Source: Candidatus Stoquefichus sp. SB1 (lineage in GTDB: Bacteria; Bacillota_I; Bacilli_A; Erysipelotrichales; Coprobacillaceae). From it: a stretch of 64,000 nt of DNA. Under the pieces are notes generated by a model. It was not told the origin of the DNA. It did no database searches and saw only the letters and a list, made by a program, of their open reading frames with translations. Within the stretch, counting starts at the first letter, position 1; the number at the start of each line of letters is the position of its first letter. The translations under genes were made by a program, and so were the position numbers. Shown piece after piece: positions 45,736 to 54,716 of the stretch. The DNA lies in assembly GCF_001244545.1 (NCBI RefSeq), contig NZ_LN852696.1, positions 620,001-684,000 on the forward strand, read 5' to 3'.

Positions 45736-46596
45736 ATGTCATATCAAACAATAAAAAATATAATAGGAATTTTAATTGGGAATACTATATATGCATTAGC
45801 AGTTTTATTATTTATTGTCCCTAATGGATTAATTACAGGTGGTTCAACTGGTCTTGCAATTGCTGCTCATCATGTCTTTGGAATTCCTATTACAGTATTT
45901 GTTTCTATTTTTAATATAGGTATGTTTGGCATTGGTTTTTGGATATTAGGGAAAACATTTGCCTTAACAACCTTAATTAGTACTTTTTATTTTCCTTTTA
46001 TATTAAGTCTATTGGAAAAAACAATAGGTTATACACAAATGACAAGTGATCCATTATTAGCTGCTTTGCTAGGTGGAGTCTTGATAGGAAGTGCTATTGG
46101 TATTGTGATTAAATGTAATGCTTCTACTGGTGGAATGGATATCCCACCATTAGTTATTAATAAAAAAATTGGCATTCCTGTTTCTGTTTCAATGTATGCT
46201 TTTGATTTTATGATTTTATTGATGCAAGTCTTTTATACTGATAGAGAAATGGTTTTGTATGGAATTGTTTTGGTAGCAACTTACACATTGGTTTTAGATA
46301 AGGTTCTTGTTGTTGGAAAAGCACAAACAGAAATTATGATAGTTTCAAAAGAATATGCTAAAATCAATGAAGCTATTATTCATGAATTAGATCGTGGCAC
46401 AACGATGTTAAAGTCTATTTCTGGTTATATGAAAAATGAATATCCTGTTGTTATGACTGTTGTTTCTAATCGTGAATTACCTAAATTAAATAATTTAGTA
46501 CTTAATATTGATGAACATGCTTTTATGGTTATTAGTAAAGTTAATGAAGTTCGTGGACGTGGATTTACGTTTAAAAAAGAATATATTGAATCATAA
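45736..46596 (+). CDS. YitT-family membrane protein (DUF161/DUF2179)
   Basis: Membrane protein of 286 residues with about five hydrophobic helices (GNTIYALAVLLFIVPNGLIT onward, including GGSTGLAIAAHHVFGIP). A cytoplasmic C-terminal DUF2179 domain of about 75 residues follows (VSKEYAKINEAIIHELDRGT, then EYPVVMTVVSNRELPKL). This is the standard YitT layout; the transported molecule is unknown. It is preceded by an extended -10 and GGAGG. Confidence 0.92.
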   Translation: MSYQTIKNIIGILIGNTIYALAVLLFIVPNGLITGGSTGLAIAAHHVFGIPITVFVSIFNIGMFGIGFWILGKTFALTTLISTFYFPFILSLLEKTIGYTQMTSDPLLAALLGGVLIGSAIGIVIKCNASTGGMDIPPLVINKKIGIPVSVSMYAFDFMILLMQVFYTDREMVLYGIVLVATYTLVLDKVLVVGKAQTEIMIVSKEYAKINEAIIHELDRGTTMLKSISGYMKNEYPVVMTVVSNRELPKLNNLVLNIDEHAFMVISKVNEVRGRGFTFKKEYIES

Positions 46597-46651
46597 ATCT
46601 TTTTAAGGATGAAAATTAGAAGTGTCTATTGTATGATAATGATGTCATTTA

Positions 46652-46660
46652 TGCTATAAT
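46652..46660 (+). promoter_or_regulatory. Extended -10 promoter before Mrp operon
   Basis: TGC followed by TATAAT, 17 bases before the ATG at 46678. No clear -35. Confidence 0.5.
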
Positions 46661-46677
46661 AAATAACGGTGGTTAAT

Positions 46678-47178
46678 ATGGAGTGGAAAGATTTATATTT
46701 AGATAAAGATGTTGAAGGATATCTTATTTTTAAGACACTGTCAAAACAAAAAGTGATGGAGAATATTGCATACTCATATAAAGGGAATCTAGCCATTGAA
46801 GAGAAAGATTTCATTAGATTAAAAAATGGTCTAGCTTTAAAAATAGATGGTGAAAGATGTTTGGATTATATTGAATTGTATAAACAAATCATGAGGGTAT
46901 CAAATATAAGTATGGAGCCAATGAATAAAATTATGAAAGTTCGTTCCTCAATGAGTGAAGCTTATCGAACAAGGTTAGATGCAGCAATTATTGGGACAAC
47001 GAGGTGGGCTCAGCCATTTCTCATCAAAATGAATATCCGTAAACAAAGTCTTGTTTTAGATATCTTGTTTGCTAATGGCAGTTCATATTATGAGAACCAC
47101 GGAGAGATTTTTGGATTAAATGAACAAGATTTATATCAGAAATTAATAAAAAAATATAATATGGAGGAAAGAATATGA
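46678..47178 (+). CDS. Hypothetical protein coupled to Mrp gene, 166 aa
   Basis: Cytoplasmic protein I do not recognise. It begins MEWKDLYLDKDVEGYLIFKT and has a central segment SEAYRTRLDAAIIGTTRWAQ. No metal motif, signal or membrane segment. GGTGG precedes the ATG at 46678; a GTG nine bases earlier is less likely. Its stop overlaps the start of the Mrp-type gene by four bases, so the two are translated together, which suggests a link to Fe-S cluster delivery. Confidence 0.65.
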   Translation: MEWKDLYLDKDVEGYLIFKTLSKQKVMENIAYSYKGNLAIEEKDFIRLKNGLALKIDGERCLDYIELYKQIMRVSNISMEPMNKIMKVRSSMSEAYRTRLDAAIIGTTRWAQPFLIKMNIRKQSLVLDILFANGSSYYENHGEIFGLNEQDLYQKLIKKYNMEERI

Positions 47179-47993
47179 GTAATGAATGCAATCATGATTG
47201 TGGATCATGTCAAGAAGAATGTGATGAAAGAAGTTTTCTAGCACCAATGAATGCTCATTCTTCTGTTAAAAAAGTCATTGGTATTGTCAGTGGTAAAGGC
47301 GGTGTAGGGAAATCTTCTATAACATCTTTATTAGCTGTTTTAAAACAACGTGAAGGGAAAAAAGTTGCTGTGTTAGATGGTGACATTACAGGGCCTTCCA
47401 TTGGAACAACTTTTGGTGTAGAAGGAGTAGAACTTTATTCTAATGGACAGGAAATTATTCCTGCAAAAACACAATATGGAACAAAAATTATATCTACAAA
47501 CTTACTGTTAGATCACCCAGAAGATCCAGTTGTTTGGCGTGGGCCCATTTTAGCTGGTATGATAAAGCAATTTTGGAGTGATGTTCAATGGGGCGACGTT
47601 GATTATATGTTTGTCGATATGCCACCTGGAACTGGAGATGTTCCATTGACAGTCTTTCAGTCTTTACCAATGGATGGTATTGTGATTGTGACAAGCCCTC
47701 AAGAATTAGTTGGAATGATTGTTGGTAAAGCAGTGAATATGGCTAAAAAGATGAATATACCTATTTTGGGAATTGTTGAAAATATGAGTTATGTAGAATG
47801 TCCAGATTGTGGTCATAAGATTTTTGTATTTGGAAAGAGTCATTTAGAAGAAGTGGCTGAAAAATATGATTTAAAGATTCTAGGACACTTACCATTGGAT
47901 AGTGAACTAGCAAAGTTATGTGATATGGGAATGATTGAAGATTATTCATCAGAGTGGTTAGATGAATTTAATGAGATAGTCAAAGAATTTTAA
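47175..47993 (+). CDS. Mrp/NBP35-type Fe-S cluster carrier ATPase
   Basis: Cytoplasmic P-loop ATPase of 272 residues that carries 4Fe-4S clusters to target proteins. The N-terminal cysteines CNHDCGSCQEEC resemble NBP35. The deviant Walker A is VSGKGGVGKSSITSLLAVL near residue 37, followed by VDMPPGTGDVPLTV. The bridging CxxC is ECPDCGHK near residue 215. Clients in this window could include the iron-sulfur AKR. GGAGG precedes the ATG. Confidence 0.95.
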   Translation: MSNECNHDCGSCQEECDERSFLAPMNAHSSVKKVIGIVSGKGGVGKSSITSLLAVLKQREGKKVAVLDGDITGPSIGTTFGVEGVELYSNGQEIIPAKTQYGTKIISTNLLLDHPEDPVVWRGPILAGMIKQFWSDVQWGDVDYMFVDMPPGTGDVPLTVFQSLPMDGIVIVTSPQELVGMIVGKAVNMAKKMNIPILGIVENMSYVECPDCGHKIFVFGKSHLEEVAEKYDLKILGHLPLDSELAKLCDMGMIEDYSSEWLDEFNEIVKEF

Positions 47994-48020
47994 GGAATCA
48001 ATTCATTTTGATTCTTTTCT
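47992..48020 (+). terminator. Terminator of Mrp operon
   Basis: AAGGAATCAA pairs with TTGATTCTTT (one G-T pair), then TCTTTT. It starts at the stop codon. Confidence 0.75.
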
Positions 48021-48058
48021 TTTAGGAAAAATGATATCATAGGTATGAGGTGATAAAA

Positions 48059-49348
48059 GTGATAGGTTCAAAAGATTACACGACTCCAGTTGAAATAAAA
48101 ACAGTTGAAAATAAAAAACCACAATCAAAAAAACCTTATGCTATTTTAGGCATTGTTCTAGTTATTGTCGTGATATTTTTTTGTGTCCGTAAGAACAAAC
48201 AAGATGCCACTACGATAACACCCTATCAGTTCTTACAAAAAATGGTAACTGAAATTGATGATAATCATAGTCAACAATTAGATGATTATGAAAATTCAAA
48301 TAAGTATACATTGTATAATGGCGAGACTTCTCAAAAATACATGGATATTGAAGTTTATGAAAAAGAATATGATGCGATAAAACGATATAATCAATTAAAA
48401 CAAATCAATGGGTATATTCAGGAAATTGATGAATCTCAACAGTTTCAAAAATTTCTGGTGCATGTCGAATCACCGTATTATGTATCTGATAGTTATCGAG
48501 ATAAGAACATTGTTTTTATTTTTGATGCGAATATCGATTCAAAACTAAAAAATCAGTTTTCTCAAATCGCTTTGTCATTATCAAAGGAATATACAGTGAA
48601 ACCAGTATCGAGTGTAACTTTAGAAACAGAGAGTTTATCTGCACAAGCCATTAAGAATATTCTTATAAAATTTATGGATAAGATAGACAATACATTGGCT
48701 ATGGAGATAATCAATAAAGATATTGATATGGATGCATGGGAAGATGATATTGATTATTTAAAGGATATTCCTTTGTTTGAAACATATTATCAGCGATGGA
48801 ACCATTGGCTTGATGAAGTTCAATCAAAATCAGTTGAAAATAGTGATGTTCAAAACCAGGTTATAGCACAAATGCATGAAAAAATATATAATCAAGGAGA
48901 ATATGTTGTTGGGCAAGATATTTTGTCTGGATATTATATTGCTGTTCATCAAAATCAGCCAGAAATGAGTGGTATTTATCAAGAATATAGCTGGCAACAA
49001 GATACTATATTTTATTTAGAAAATGGACGCAATGTGACTGTTGCTCCTTCTGTTTCGCTTTATTCTTTGGATCATTCTCCAAAATTAAATACAGAAGGAT
49101 TTACAAGTGGTGTTTTTAAAGTTGGGCAACATTTACAACCAGGAAAATATCAATTATCTGCACAAACACTTTATCCTTGTGATTATTGGATTATTGATCA
49201 GAGTCAGTTATCAGATTTTATAAAAAATATGTCTAATAGATATCATAGTCGATATTATAAAAAGATTAAAAATGATCAAACAGCTACGATTGAATTAAAG
49301 GAAAATGAGTATCTTTTCTTAATGAATGGAGAATTGGAAAAGAAGTAG
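48059..49348 (+). CDS. Membrane-anchored protein with repeated VGxxIxxGxY motifs
   Basis: Protein of 429 residues, one membrane helix near residue 30 (YAILGIVLVIVVIFFCV), the rest probably external. The C-terminal 140 residues contain two copies of a beta-sandwich motif, YVVGQDILSGYYIAVHQ and FKVGQHLQPGKYQLSAQ, found in wall-facing lipoproteins of Bacillota; its role is unknown. I chose the GTG at 48059 because GAGGTG lies six bases upstream; the GTG at 48050 overlaps that site. First of five co-directional genes reaching to 52382. Confidence 0.7.
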   Translation: MIGSKDYTTPVEIKTVENKKPQSKKPYAILGIVLVIVVIFFCVRKNKQDATTITPYQFLQKMVTEIDDNHSQQLDDYENSNKYTLYNGETSQKYMDIEVYEKEYDAIKRYNQLKQINGYIQEIDESQQFQKFLVHVESPYYVSDSYRDKNIVFIFDANIDSKLKNQFSQIALSLSKEYTVKPVSSVTLETESLSAQAIKNILIKFMDKIDNTLAMEIINKDIDMDAWEDDIDYLKDIPLFETYYQRWNHWLDEVQSKSVENSDVQNQVIAQMHEKIYNQGEYVVGQDILSGYYIAVHQNQPEMSGIYQEYSWQQDTIFYLENGRNVTVAPSVSLYSLDHSPKLNTEGFTSGVFKVGQHLQPGKYQLSAQTLYPCDYWIIDQSQLSDFIKNMSNRYHSRYYKKIKNDQTATIELKENEYLFLMNGELEKK

Positions 49349-49356
49349 GTGAGATA

Positions 49357-49932
49357 ATGGATGAAAAACTAAAAATGAATATTCAAAAAGCTGATTCACA
49401 ATTTGTAGAAAGTGATTTTTATAATTGGTGTAAAGATGTGATGAATGAGTTAGAAGAAGCATGGTCGAATAAAGATATTGAGTTATTGGCTGAATATGAA
49501 ACAAAACAACTGTTCTCGCTTCATCAAGAACAGTTGAAAAATATGGAACAGCGAAATGTTAAAAATGTTGTGAAAGATATCCAAATAAATAGTCTTCATA
49601 TTGTTGGATATGAGCAGAAAAAAGATTTGGATTGTATTGAAGTCAATATAGAGATGTCTTTAATTGATTATTATTGTTCTATTGATAGTGCAGAAATTTT
49701 ACGTGGTTCTTCAACCAAAAAAAGAAATGTTAAATATAAGGTTGTCTTTGTTAAAGATGTGCATATACAATCTGATGGTTTTCAATCATTAAAAAGTTTA
49801 ACTGTCTGCCCATATTGTGGAGCACCTATTGATCTGAAAAAAACAAGTCATTGTGAATATTGTCAAAGAGATATTCATGCTAGAAAAAGTTGCTATAAAA
49901 TAGATGAATTAGAGATATTAACACTTGTATAG
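49357..49932 (+). CDS. Tim44-like protein with C-terminal zinc ribbon
   Basis: Cytoplasmic or membrane-associated protein of 191 residues. The first 140 look like a Tim44-type domain (ADSQFVESDFYNWCKDVMNE, later SLIDYYCSID). The C-terminus has a zinc ribbon, CPYCGAPIDLKKTSHCEYCQ. This pair of domains is like part of B. subtilis YdjG. AGGTGAGATA lies upstream. It is eight bases after the preceding gene and 27 before the SPFH gene. Confidence 0.72.
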   Translation: MDEKLKMNIQKADSQFVESDFYNWCKDVMNELEEAWSNKDIELLAEYETKQLFSLHQEQLKNMEQRNVKNVVKDIQINSLHIVGYEQKKDLDCIEVNIEMSLIDYYCSIDSAEILRGSSTKKRNVKYKVVFVKDVHIQSDGFQSLKSLTVCPYCGAPIDLKKTSHCEYCQRDIHARKSCYKIDELEILTLV

Positions 49933-49959
49933 AAAATAAATAGAGATGGAGGAAAAGCA

Positions 49960-51087
49960 ATGGCAATTATTGATTTTGTAAAGTATGATGGGGCACCAGA
50001 TATCTTTGCCTGGAAGTACCCAAATCAGGAGTTAAGTACATGGACACAGTTGGTTGTCAATGAGTCACAGGAAGCAATTCTTTATAAAAGTGGTAAAGCA
50101 TTAGATTTATTTGGACCAGGTCGTCATGTTTTAGATACTGCAAATATTCCACTATTAACAGGATTAATTGGTCTTCCTTTTGGTGGGAAATCACCATTTA
50201 CAGCAGAAGTTTGGTTTATTAATAAAATTGTATCGATGGATATTAAATGGGGAACACCTTCACCTATACAATTACAAGATCCTAAATATAAAGTTTTTTT
50301 ACCAGTGAGATCTTATGGACAGTTTGCTATTAAAATCGAAGATTCAAGACAGTTCTTAACATCTTTAGTAGGGACGCTTCCTTATTTTGATAAAGAACAT
50401 GTGACAAAATATTTTAAAGGCATTTATCTAACGAAAGTTAAAGATGCGATTTCTTCATTTATTCTTAAAGAAGGAATTAGTGTTCTAGAAATCAATGCTT
50501 CATTAGAAGAATTATCAGATTATATTTATCAAAAAATGATTCCTGAAATGGCTAAATATGGAATTTCAATTGTTAATTTTAATATTAATGATATTAGTAT
50601 CCCAGAAGATGATTCAGCAGTTAAGAAATTAAAAGATGCTCTTGCAAAACGTGCTGAAATGGATATATTAGGATATAACTATCAACAGGAAAGATCGTTC
50701 GATACACTGGAAGGTGCTGCTAAGAACGAAGGCGGAAGTGGTGGCATGATGGGTGCTGGAATTGGTCTTGGCATGGGTGTAGGAATTGGTGGACCTATGG
50801 GTCAACAAGTTGGCGGACTGACAAGTCAAATTGATACATCTACAAAGATGAAAGAATGTCCAAAATGTCATCAAAAAATAGAAGAAACTGCTAAATTCTG
50901 TCCAATGTGTGGTGCTGATACAAGAATCAGTGATACTAAAGAGTGTCCTCACTGTCATGCCAGTATTCCAGTAAGTGCTAAGTTTTGCCCTGAATGTGGG
51001 CAGCCAATAAGAAAAGTTTGTCCAAAATGTGGTGTAGAAGTCGGAGCAAATGTAAAATTTTGTCCGGAATGCGGTGAAAAATTATGA
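49960..51087 (+). CDS. SPFH-domain protein with C-terminal zinc ribbons (YdjI-like)
   Basis: Protein of 375 residues. The first 240 form an SPFH/band-7 type domain (MAIIDFVKYDGAPDIFAWKY ... GPGRHVLDTANIPLL), as in B. subtilis YdjI, a membrane-associated stress protein. A glycine/methionine-rich linker (about 255-285, GGMMGAGIGLGMGVGIGG) follows. Three zinc ribbons end it: CPKCHQKI...CPMCG, CPHCHASI...CPECG and CPKCGVEV...CPECG. GGAGG precedes the ATG. Four-base overlap with the next gene. Confidence 0.9.
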   Translation: MAIIDFVKYDGAPDIFAWKYPNQELSTWTQLVVNESQEAILYKSGKALDLFGPGRHVLDTANIPLLTGLIGLPFGGKSPFTAEVWFINKIVSMDIKWGTPSPIQLQDPKYKVFLPVRSYGQFAIKIEDSRQFLTSLVGTLPYFDKEHVTKYFKGIYLTKVKDAISSFILKEGISVLEINASLEELSDYIYQKMIPEMAKYGISIVNFNINDISIPEDDSAVKKLKDALAKRAEMDILGYNYQQERSFDTLEGAAKNEGGSGGMMGAGIGLGMGVGIGGPMGQQVGGLTSQIDTSTKMKECPKCHQKIEETAKFCPMCGADTRISDTKECPHCHASIPVSAKFCPECGQPIRKVCPKCGVEVGANVKFCPECGEKL

Positions 51088-51725
51088 TGAAAGCAGAAAA
51101 ATTTTTCCCTGCCTTAGGACTTTTAATAACGTTCATTACAATTCTTGCATTCATTTTAATGGGGATAAGTTCTTATATAGTTGTTAATGTTGCTTGTGCT
51201 GAGTTACTTGCAACATTTACCCTCTATCGTGGCTTATCACTAAAGAAGATTGAAAAAGCATTTCTTATTCCAGGATTGATTATTGTTTCTCTTGTTATGA
51301 TTGTAGTAATAGCTACAGTTTCTTTACTAGGATATATGACCATTGGTTTCATTATCTTGATATATGGCATTGCTTTGGTAGGATATACAGTTGTTCTTTA
51401 TTTTGCAAAACGTATGTATATAAAAACAAGTGGAATCAATCATCAATTTAATCAGCTGCAAGTTTGTTTAGAGATACTTGAACAATTCAATCATTTGAAT
51501 TTGGATGAAGAAATAATGAAACAAATTCCATTATTATCTTCTACTTTAAAATCATTAGATTTATCAAGAGATTTTGATCTTGATTCACTTGCTCGTTCAC
51601 TTATATATTTTCAAAATCATTATCAAGATGAAGATTATGATAGTATTCAAGAATTTCAGTATATTCAATCTCGGATTCAGCAATATCAGTTGATTTCTCA
51701 ACAAGCAAAATATGGAAAGGTGTAA
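51084..51725 (+). CDS. Membrane protein of SPFH operon, 213 aa
   Basis: About four membrane helices in the first 115 residues (FPALGLLITFITILAFILMG, then IVVNVACAELLATF and IPGLIIVSLVMIVVIATVSL). An acidic cytoplasmic tail follows, with no known domain. Overlaps the SPFH gene by four bases and precedes the next gene by six. Function unknown; probably a partner of the SPFH protein at the membrane. Confidence 0.7.
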   Translation: MMKAEKFFPALGLLITFITILAFILMGISSYIVVNVACAELLATFTLYRGLSLKKIEKAFLIPGLIIVSLVMIVVIATVSLLGYMTIGFIILIYGIALVGYTVVLYFAKRMYIKTSGINHQFNQLQVCLEILEQFNHLNLDEEIMKQIPLLSSTLKSLDLSRDFDLDSLARSLIYFQNHYQDEDYDSIQEFQYIQSRIQQYQLISQQAKYGKV

Positions 51726-51731
51726 ATATTA

Positions 51732-52382
51732 ATGAAAAAATCAAAATCGTGGACACTTATTATTGTTTTATTGATTTTTGTATGGCCAGTTGGACTCTTT
51801 TTCCTAGTTCAAAAATTAAGGAATGATAAAACTGCAGTTTTCCAAAAATCATCAGTTTTAAAATATATATCATATGTTTTAATTGGTTTTGGAGCCATTT
51901 CTATTATCCTGACATTAACTGGACAAATGGAACAAACTGTAGATGGAGTGACAACTGTTGTAACTGGTAGTGATATGATTTTCTATATTGTTGTTAGTCT
52001 TCTTTTTATTGCTGGAGGCGTATTAATATTAAGAAAAAGCAGATCTATTGAAGCAGAAAGAAAGCAATATCGTGATTATATATCACTCATTGTCAATTCA
52101 AAGGTGACATCCATCGCTAAAATTTCATCAGCTCTTGCTATTTCTGCTACGCAAGTCACTCAAGATTTACAGAATATGATTGACAAAGGATATTTTCAAA
52201 ATGCTTATATAGATAAAACAAAGCAGTGTATTGTTTTAGAAAATCATTCTCAAAATGTGACAACGCAAGAAAATATAGATAATGATTTCCGGACAGTTGT
52301 ATGTCCTGGCTGTGGGGCACAGAATGTGATAAAAGGTCATGGAACAACGGAGTGTGAGTATTGTGGAACACTCTTGCATTAA
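51732..52382 (+). CDS. Membrane protein with winged-helix-like segment and zinc ribbon
   Basis: Protein of 216 residues with two helices (LIIVLLIFVWPVGLFFLV and FYIVVSLLFIAGGVLIL). A helical segment resembling a PCI/winged helix follows (ITSIAKISSALAISATQVTQ-like, here VTSIAKISSALAISATQ). The C-terminus is a zinc ribbon CPGCGAQNVIKGHGTTECEY with CxxC pairs. Similar proteins accompany YdjI-type SPFH genes. Last gene of the five-gene operon. Confidence 0.7.
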   Translation: MKKSKSWTLIIVLLIFVWPVGLFFLVQKLRNDKTAVFQKSSVLKYISYVLIGFGAISIILTLTGQMEQTVDGVTTVVTGSDMIFYIVVSLLFIAGGVLILRKSRSIEAERKQYRDYISLIVNSKVTSIAKISSALAISATQVTQDLQNMIDKGYFQNAYIDKTKQCIVLENHSQNVTTQENIDNDFRTVVCPGCGAQNVIKGHGTTECEYCGTLLH

Positions 52383-52506
52383 AAGTTAAACCTATTTTCC
52401 ATGTTTATATATACGATATAGAAATATTAAACAAAGTACTTGATTTAAGCTAATAGATAAATAAGAATCAATTATCTATTACATTGTATACAAAACTGTT
52501 TGTAAT

Positions 52507-52568
52507 AAAAAAACACCAGTAAGATATTCTTCTTAGTCATAAGAAGTTTATCAGATTACTGGTGTTTT
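52507..52568. terminator. Long bidirectional terminator between SPFH operon and PRD gene
   Basis: AAAACACCAGTAA pairs exactly with TTACTGGTGTTTT; an inner TTCTTCTTA / TAAGAAG stem extends it. It serves both convergent transcripts and covers the stop codon of the PRD gene. Confidence 0.88.
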
Positions 52569-54466
52569 ATCATCATTTTTAAGAAATCAGCATAGTTTGC
52601 CTGGGCTATAAAAGATTCAATATGATTTTCTTTAATTGTTAAATTGATGAGTGTATTGGTTAATGTGTTATAGATATAATTATTTGTATCTAGACATGAA
52701 AAGAGGATGATGATTTGAAGTTCATGTTTATCCCAAAGAATAGGATCATTTAGTATTAATACTGCTAAAATATTGTTATTGTTTAATGGTTTATTGAGTT
52801 TAACAATACCAACTTTATTTTTATATCCAATAATAGTTCTTTGATCTTTCATAGATAAACTATTTTTAAATGATTCTTTTAATGTTGGATATTGAGATTT
52901 AAGCATTTTATAAAATGTATTCATAACATCTGTTTTATTTTTGGCTTTGACATGTGCTTTAAAGAGCTTAGGATGAAAAATTGTTTCAATTTTATTTTTA
53001 TTAAAAAGATAAGACAGGTAGTTTTCTATTTTATCAAGATCATCCTGATTAATAATTTGTGAAATATTAATATATGGGATAGATAATTGTTTATGAATAG
53101 GGACTGTTGAAATAATAAAATCATACTGTGATAAATCTTCATCTGGAAGTTTATAATACTGTGAAGTTTTAATGATATCAATTTGACTTTCAAAGCGGTC
53201 TAAAATTTGAGAAGCACTTAAATCTTCGGCTCCACCACCTAATCCACATAGTAAAAGAACTCTTTTTTTATTGATTTTTTGATTTTGAATATGCGTATTA
53301 AATATAATTGCAAAAAATGCTAATTCACTCATTGATAAAGATTGATGCGTATATTTTTTTATAACGGATGAAGTAATTTCTGCTAGTTCATAAGCCAGAG
53401 GGTAGGTTGTTTTTAATTCATCATAGAGGGGATTTCTTATTTTTTCATGATATGTAATACGGATCAATGCCGCTTCGATATATAATGTAAAGATAGTTTT
53501 AAATTTTTCATCTTGAAATTCTAAAAGGGTTTGTTTTTGAATCTCGTCAAGAATTTCATTGATTAATATCAATGTACTTGCTTCATTGATAGGTTCAATT
53601 CCCTTTGAAGATCTTTTACAGATAAGTTGAATTGCCATTTGATTGATTTCATTTTCATTCATTTGACATTGAATACGTTTTTGAATAAATTCAGCAATAT
53701 CACTTGCTGCTAAAAATTCATGTCGTCCTTCAATAGGAGATAAATCTGGTGTTTCAGTAATCGTATAACCTGAAAGAATTCTTGTAATACTGACAGAAAG
53801 ACTTAAAAGAAAATCACATAAAGCAATGTCAGACATTTCTACCTGATGTTTTTTGATAATTTCAATAATACCATATTCTAATGAATCTTTTTCAGCTATA
53901 TATGAATTTAAATAGTCATAAAACATTTCTGACTGTCTTAAATTTGTAAATAAATAATCACAAATAGGTTTACGTTTATTCACTTCATCACCAACGATAC
54001 AAATTCCATAATTAGGTTTTTGATGCATTGTTAAGCCATACTTTTTCACAGTCTGACGGGCTTGTTTTAAATCACATGAAATCGTTGAACGACTAATCAA
54101 TAGTTCATCAGCCAAATCATCTATTTTCATATAATCATTTTTATCAATTAATCTTTTAATAATATAATTTTGACGTTCCCATGGAAGAGTAGGAAAAATG
54201 GATTCACGCTGACGTTCAGCATCTTCAATAACATTTGCTAAAGCTTGTAAAGAAAGTGATGATTTTCCTTCAATAATATAACCTTTAGAAGTTTTAGAAA
54301 TCAGTTCATAACCAAGGGTTTTTAATATTTTCTTGATATTTAACATTTCATCTCTGACTAAGCGACGATTAATACCTGTTGCTGTTGCAATATCATATGA
54401 AGATATATACTGAGTTGATGAAATCAATAACTTTATAATTTCAATTTCATTTTTCTTTAAATTCAC
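52556..54466 (-). CDS. PRD-containing transcriptional activator, LicR/MtlR-like
   Basis: Multidomain PTS-linked regulator of 636 residues. In order: HTH_11 (about 1-60), Mga-type HTH (about 95-160, KIDDLADELLISRSTISCDL), two PRDs (about 175-390), a IIB-like domain (VLLLCGLGGGAEDLSASQIL near 405, with Cys), and a IIA-like domain (about 500-636). The IIA-like domain has GIVKLNKP where the family has IPHP, so the phosphorylatable His is missing. It lies divergent from the PTS IIC gene, with a 250-base gap holding two operators and an activator box. Confidence 0.9.
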   Translation of the reverse strand: MNLKKNEIEIIKLLISSTQYISSYDIATATGINRRLVRDEMLNIKKILKTLGYELISKTSKGYIIEGKSSLSLQALANVIEDAERQRESIFPTLPWERQNYIIKRLIDKNDYMKIDDLADELLISRSTISCDLKQARQTVKKYGLTMHQKPNYGICIVGDEVNKRKPICDYLFTNLRQSEMFYDYLNSYIAEKDSLEYGIIEIIKKHQVEMSDIALCDFLLSLSVSITRILSGYTITETPDLSPIEGRHEFLAASDIAEFIQKRIQCQMNENEINQMAIQLICKRSSKGIEPINEASTLILINEILDEIQKQTLLEFQDEKFKTIFTLYIEAALIRITYHEKIRNPLYDELKTTYPLAYELAEITSSVIKKYTHQSLSMSELAFFAIIFNTHIQNQKINKKRVLLLCGLGGGAEDLSASQILDRFESQIDIIKTSQYYKLPDEDLSQYDFIISTVPIHKQLSIPYINISQIINQDDLDKIENYLSYLFNKNKIETIFHPKLFKAHVKAKNKTDVMNTFYKMLKSQYPTLKESFKNSLSMKDQRTIIGYKNKVGIVKLNKPLNNNNILAVLILNDPILWDKHELQIIILFSCLDTNNYIYNTLTNTLINLTIKENHIESFIAQANYADFLKMMIKHQ

Positions 54467-54511
54467 AATAATCCCTCCTCGCCGTTTTAATTATAACAAA
54501 GTTCGACAAAT

Positions 54512-54528
54512 GTGTAAACGTTTTCTCT
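54512..54528. promoter_or_regulatory. LacI/cre-type operator (site 1)
   Basis: GTGTAAACGTTTTCTCT. Its exact reverse complement is site 2 at 54665. Both fit a LacI-family (including CcpA) operator with central AAACGTTT. It is close to the start of the PRD gene, so it could repress it. Confidence 0.75.
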
Positions 54529-54600
54529 AAAAAGTTATTTTCTCAAAATTGCTTGAAATCGTTGATAAATAAGCATTTTGGATAAAAAAGAGAGTTACTC

Positions 54601-54654
54601 GGCATTAGTTGTGCCAATTGATAATATAGAAAAAATTGAGTGACATGATAGAAT
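54601..54654 (+). promoter_or_regulatory. PTS IIC promoter with GGCA-N4-TTGTGCCA activator box
   Basis: The box GGCATTAGTTGTGCCA (54601-54616) lies 48 bases (start to start) before a -10 TAGAAT (54649-54654). The -35 position (54626-54631, ATAGAA) is poor, as expected when an activator is required. A box of the same form and spacing precedes the GH1 gene at 60994. Confidence 0.65.
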
Positions 54655-54664
54655 AAAAGCGTAA

Positions 54665-54681
54665 AGAGAAAACGTTTACAC
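54665..54681. promoter_or_regulatory. LacI/cre-type operator (site 2)
   Basis: AGAGAAAACGTTTACAC, the exact reverse complement of site 1. It lies just after the expected transcription start of the IIC gene, a repressing position. Confidence 0.8.
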
Positions 54682-54716
54682 TATGTTTTCAAAACTATAA
54701 CGAAGGGAGAATTTAT

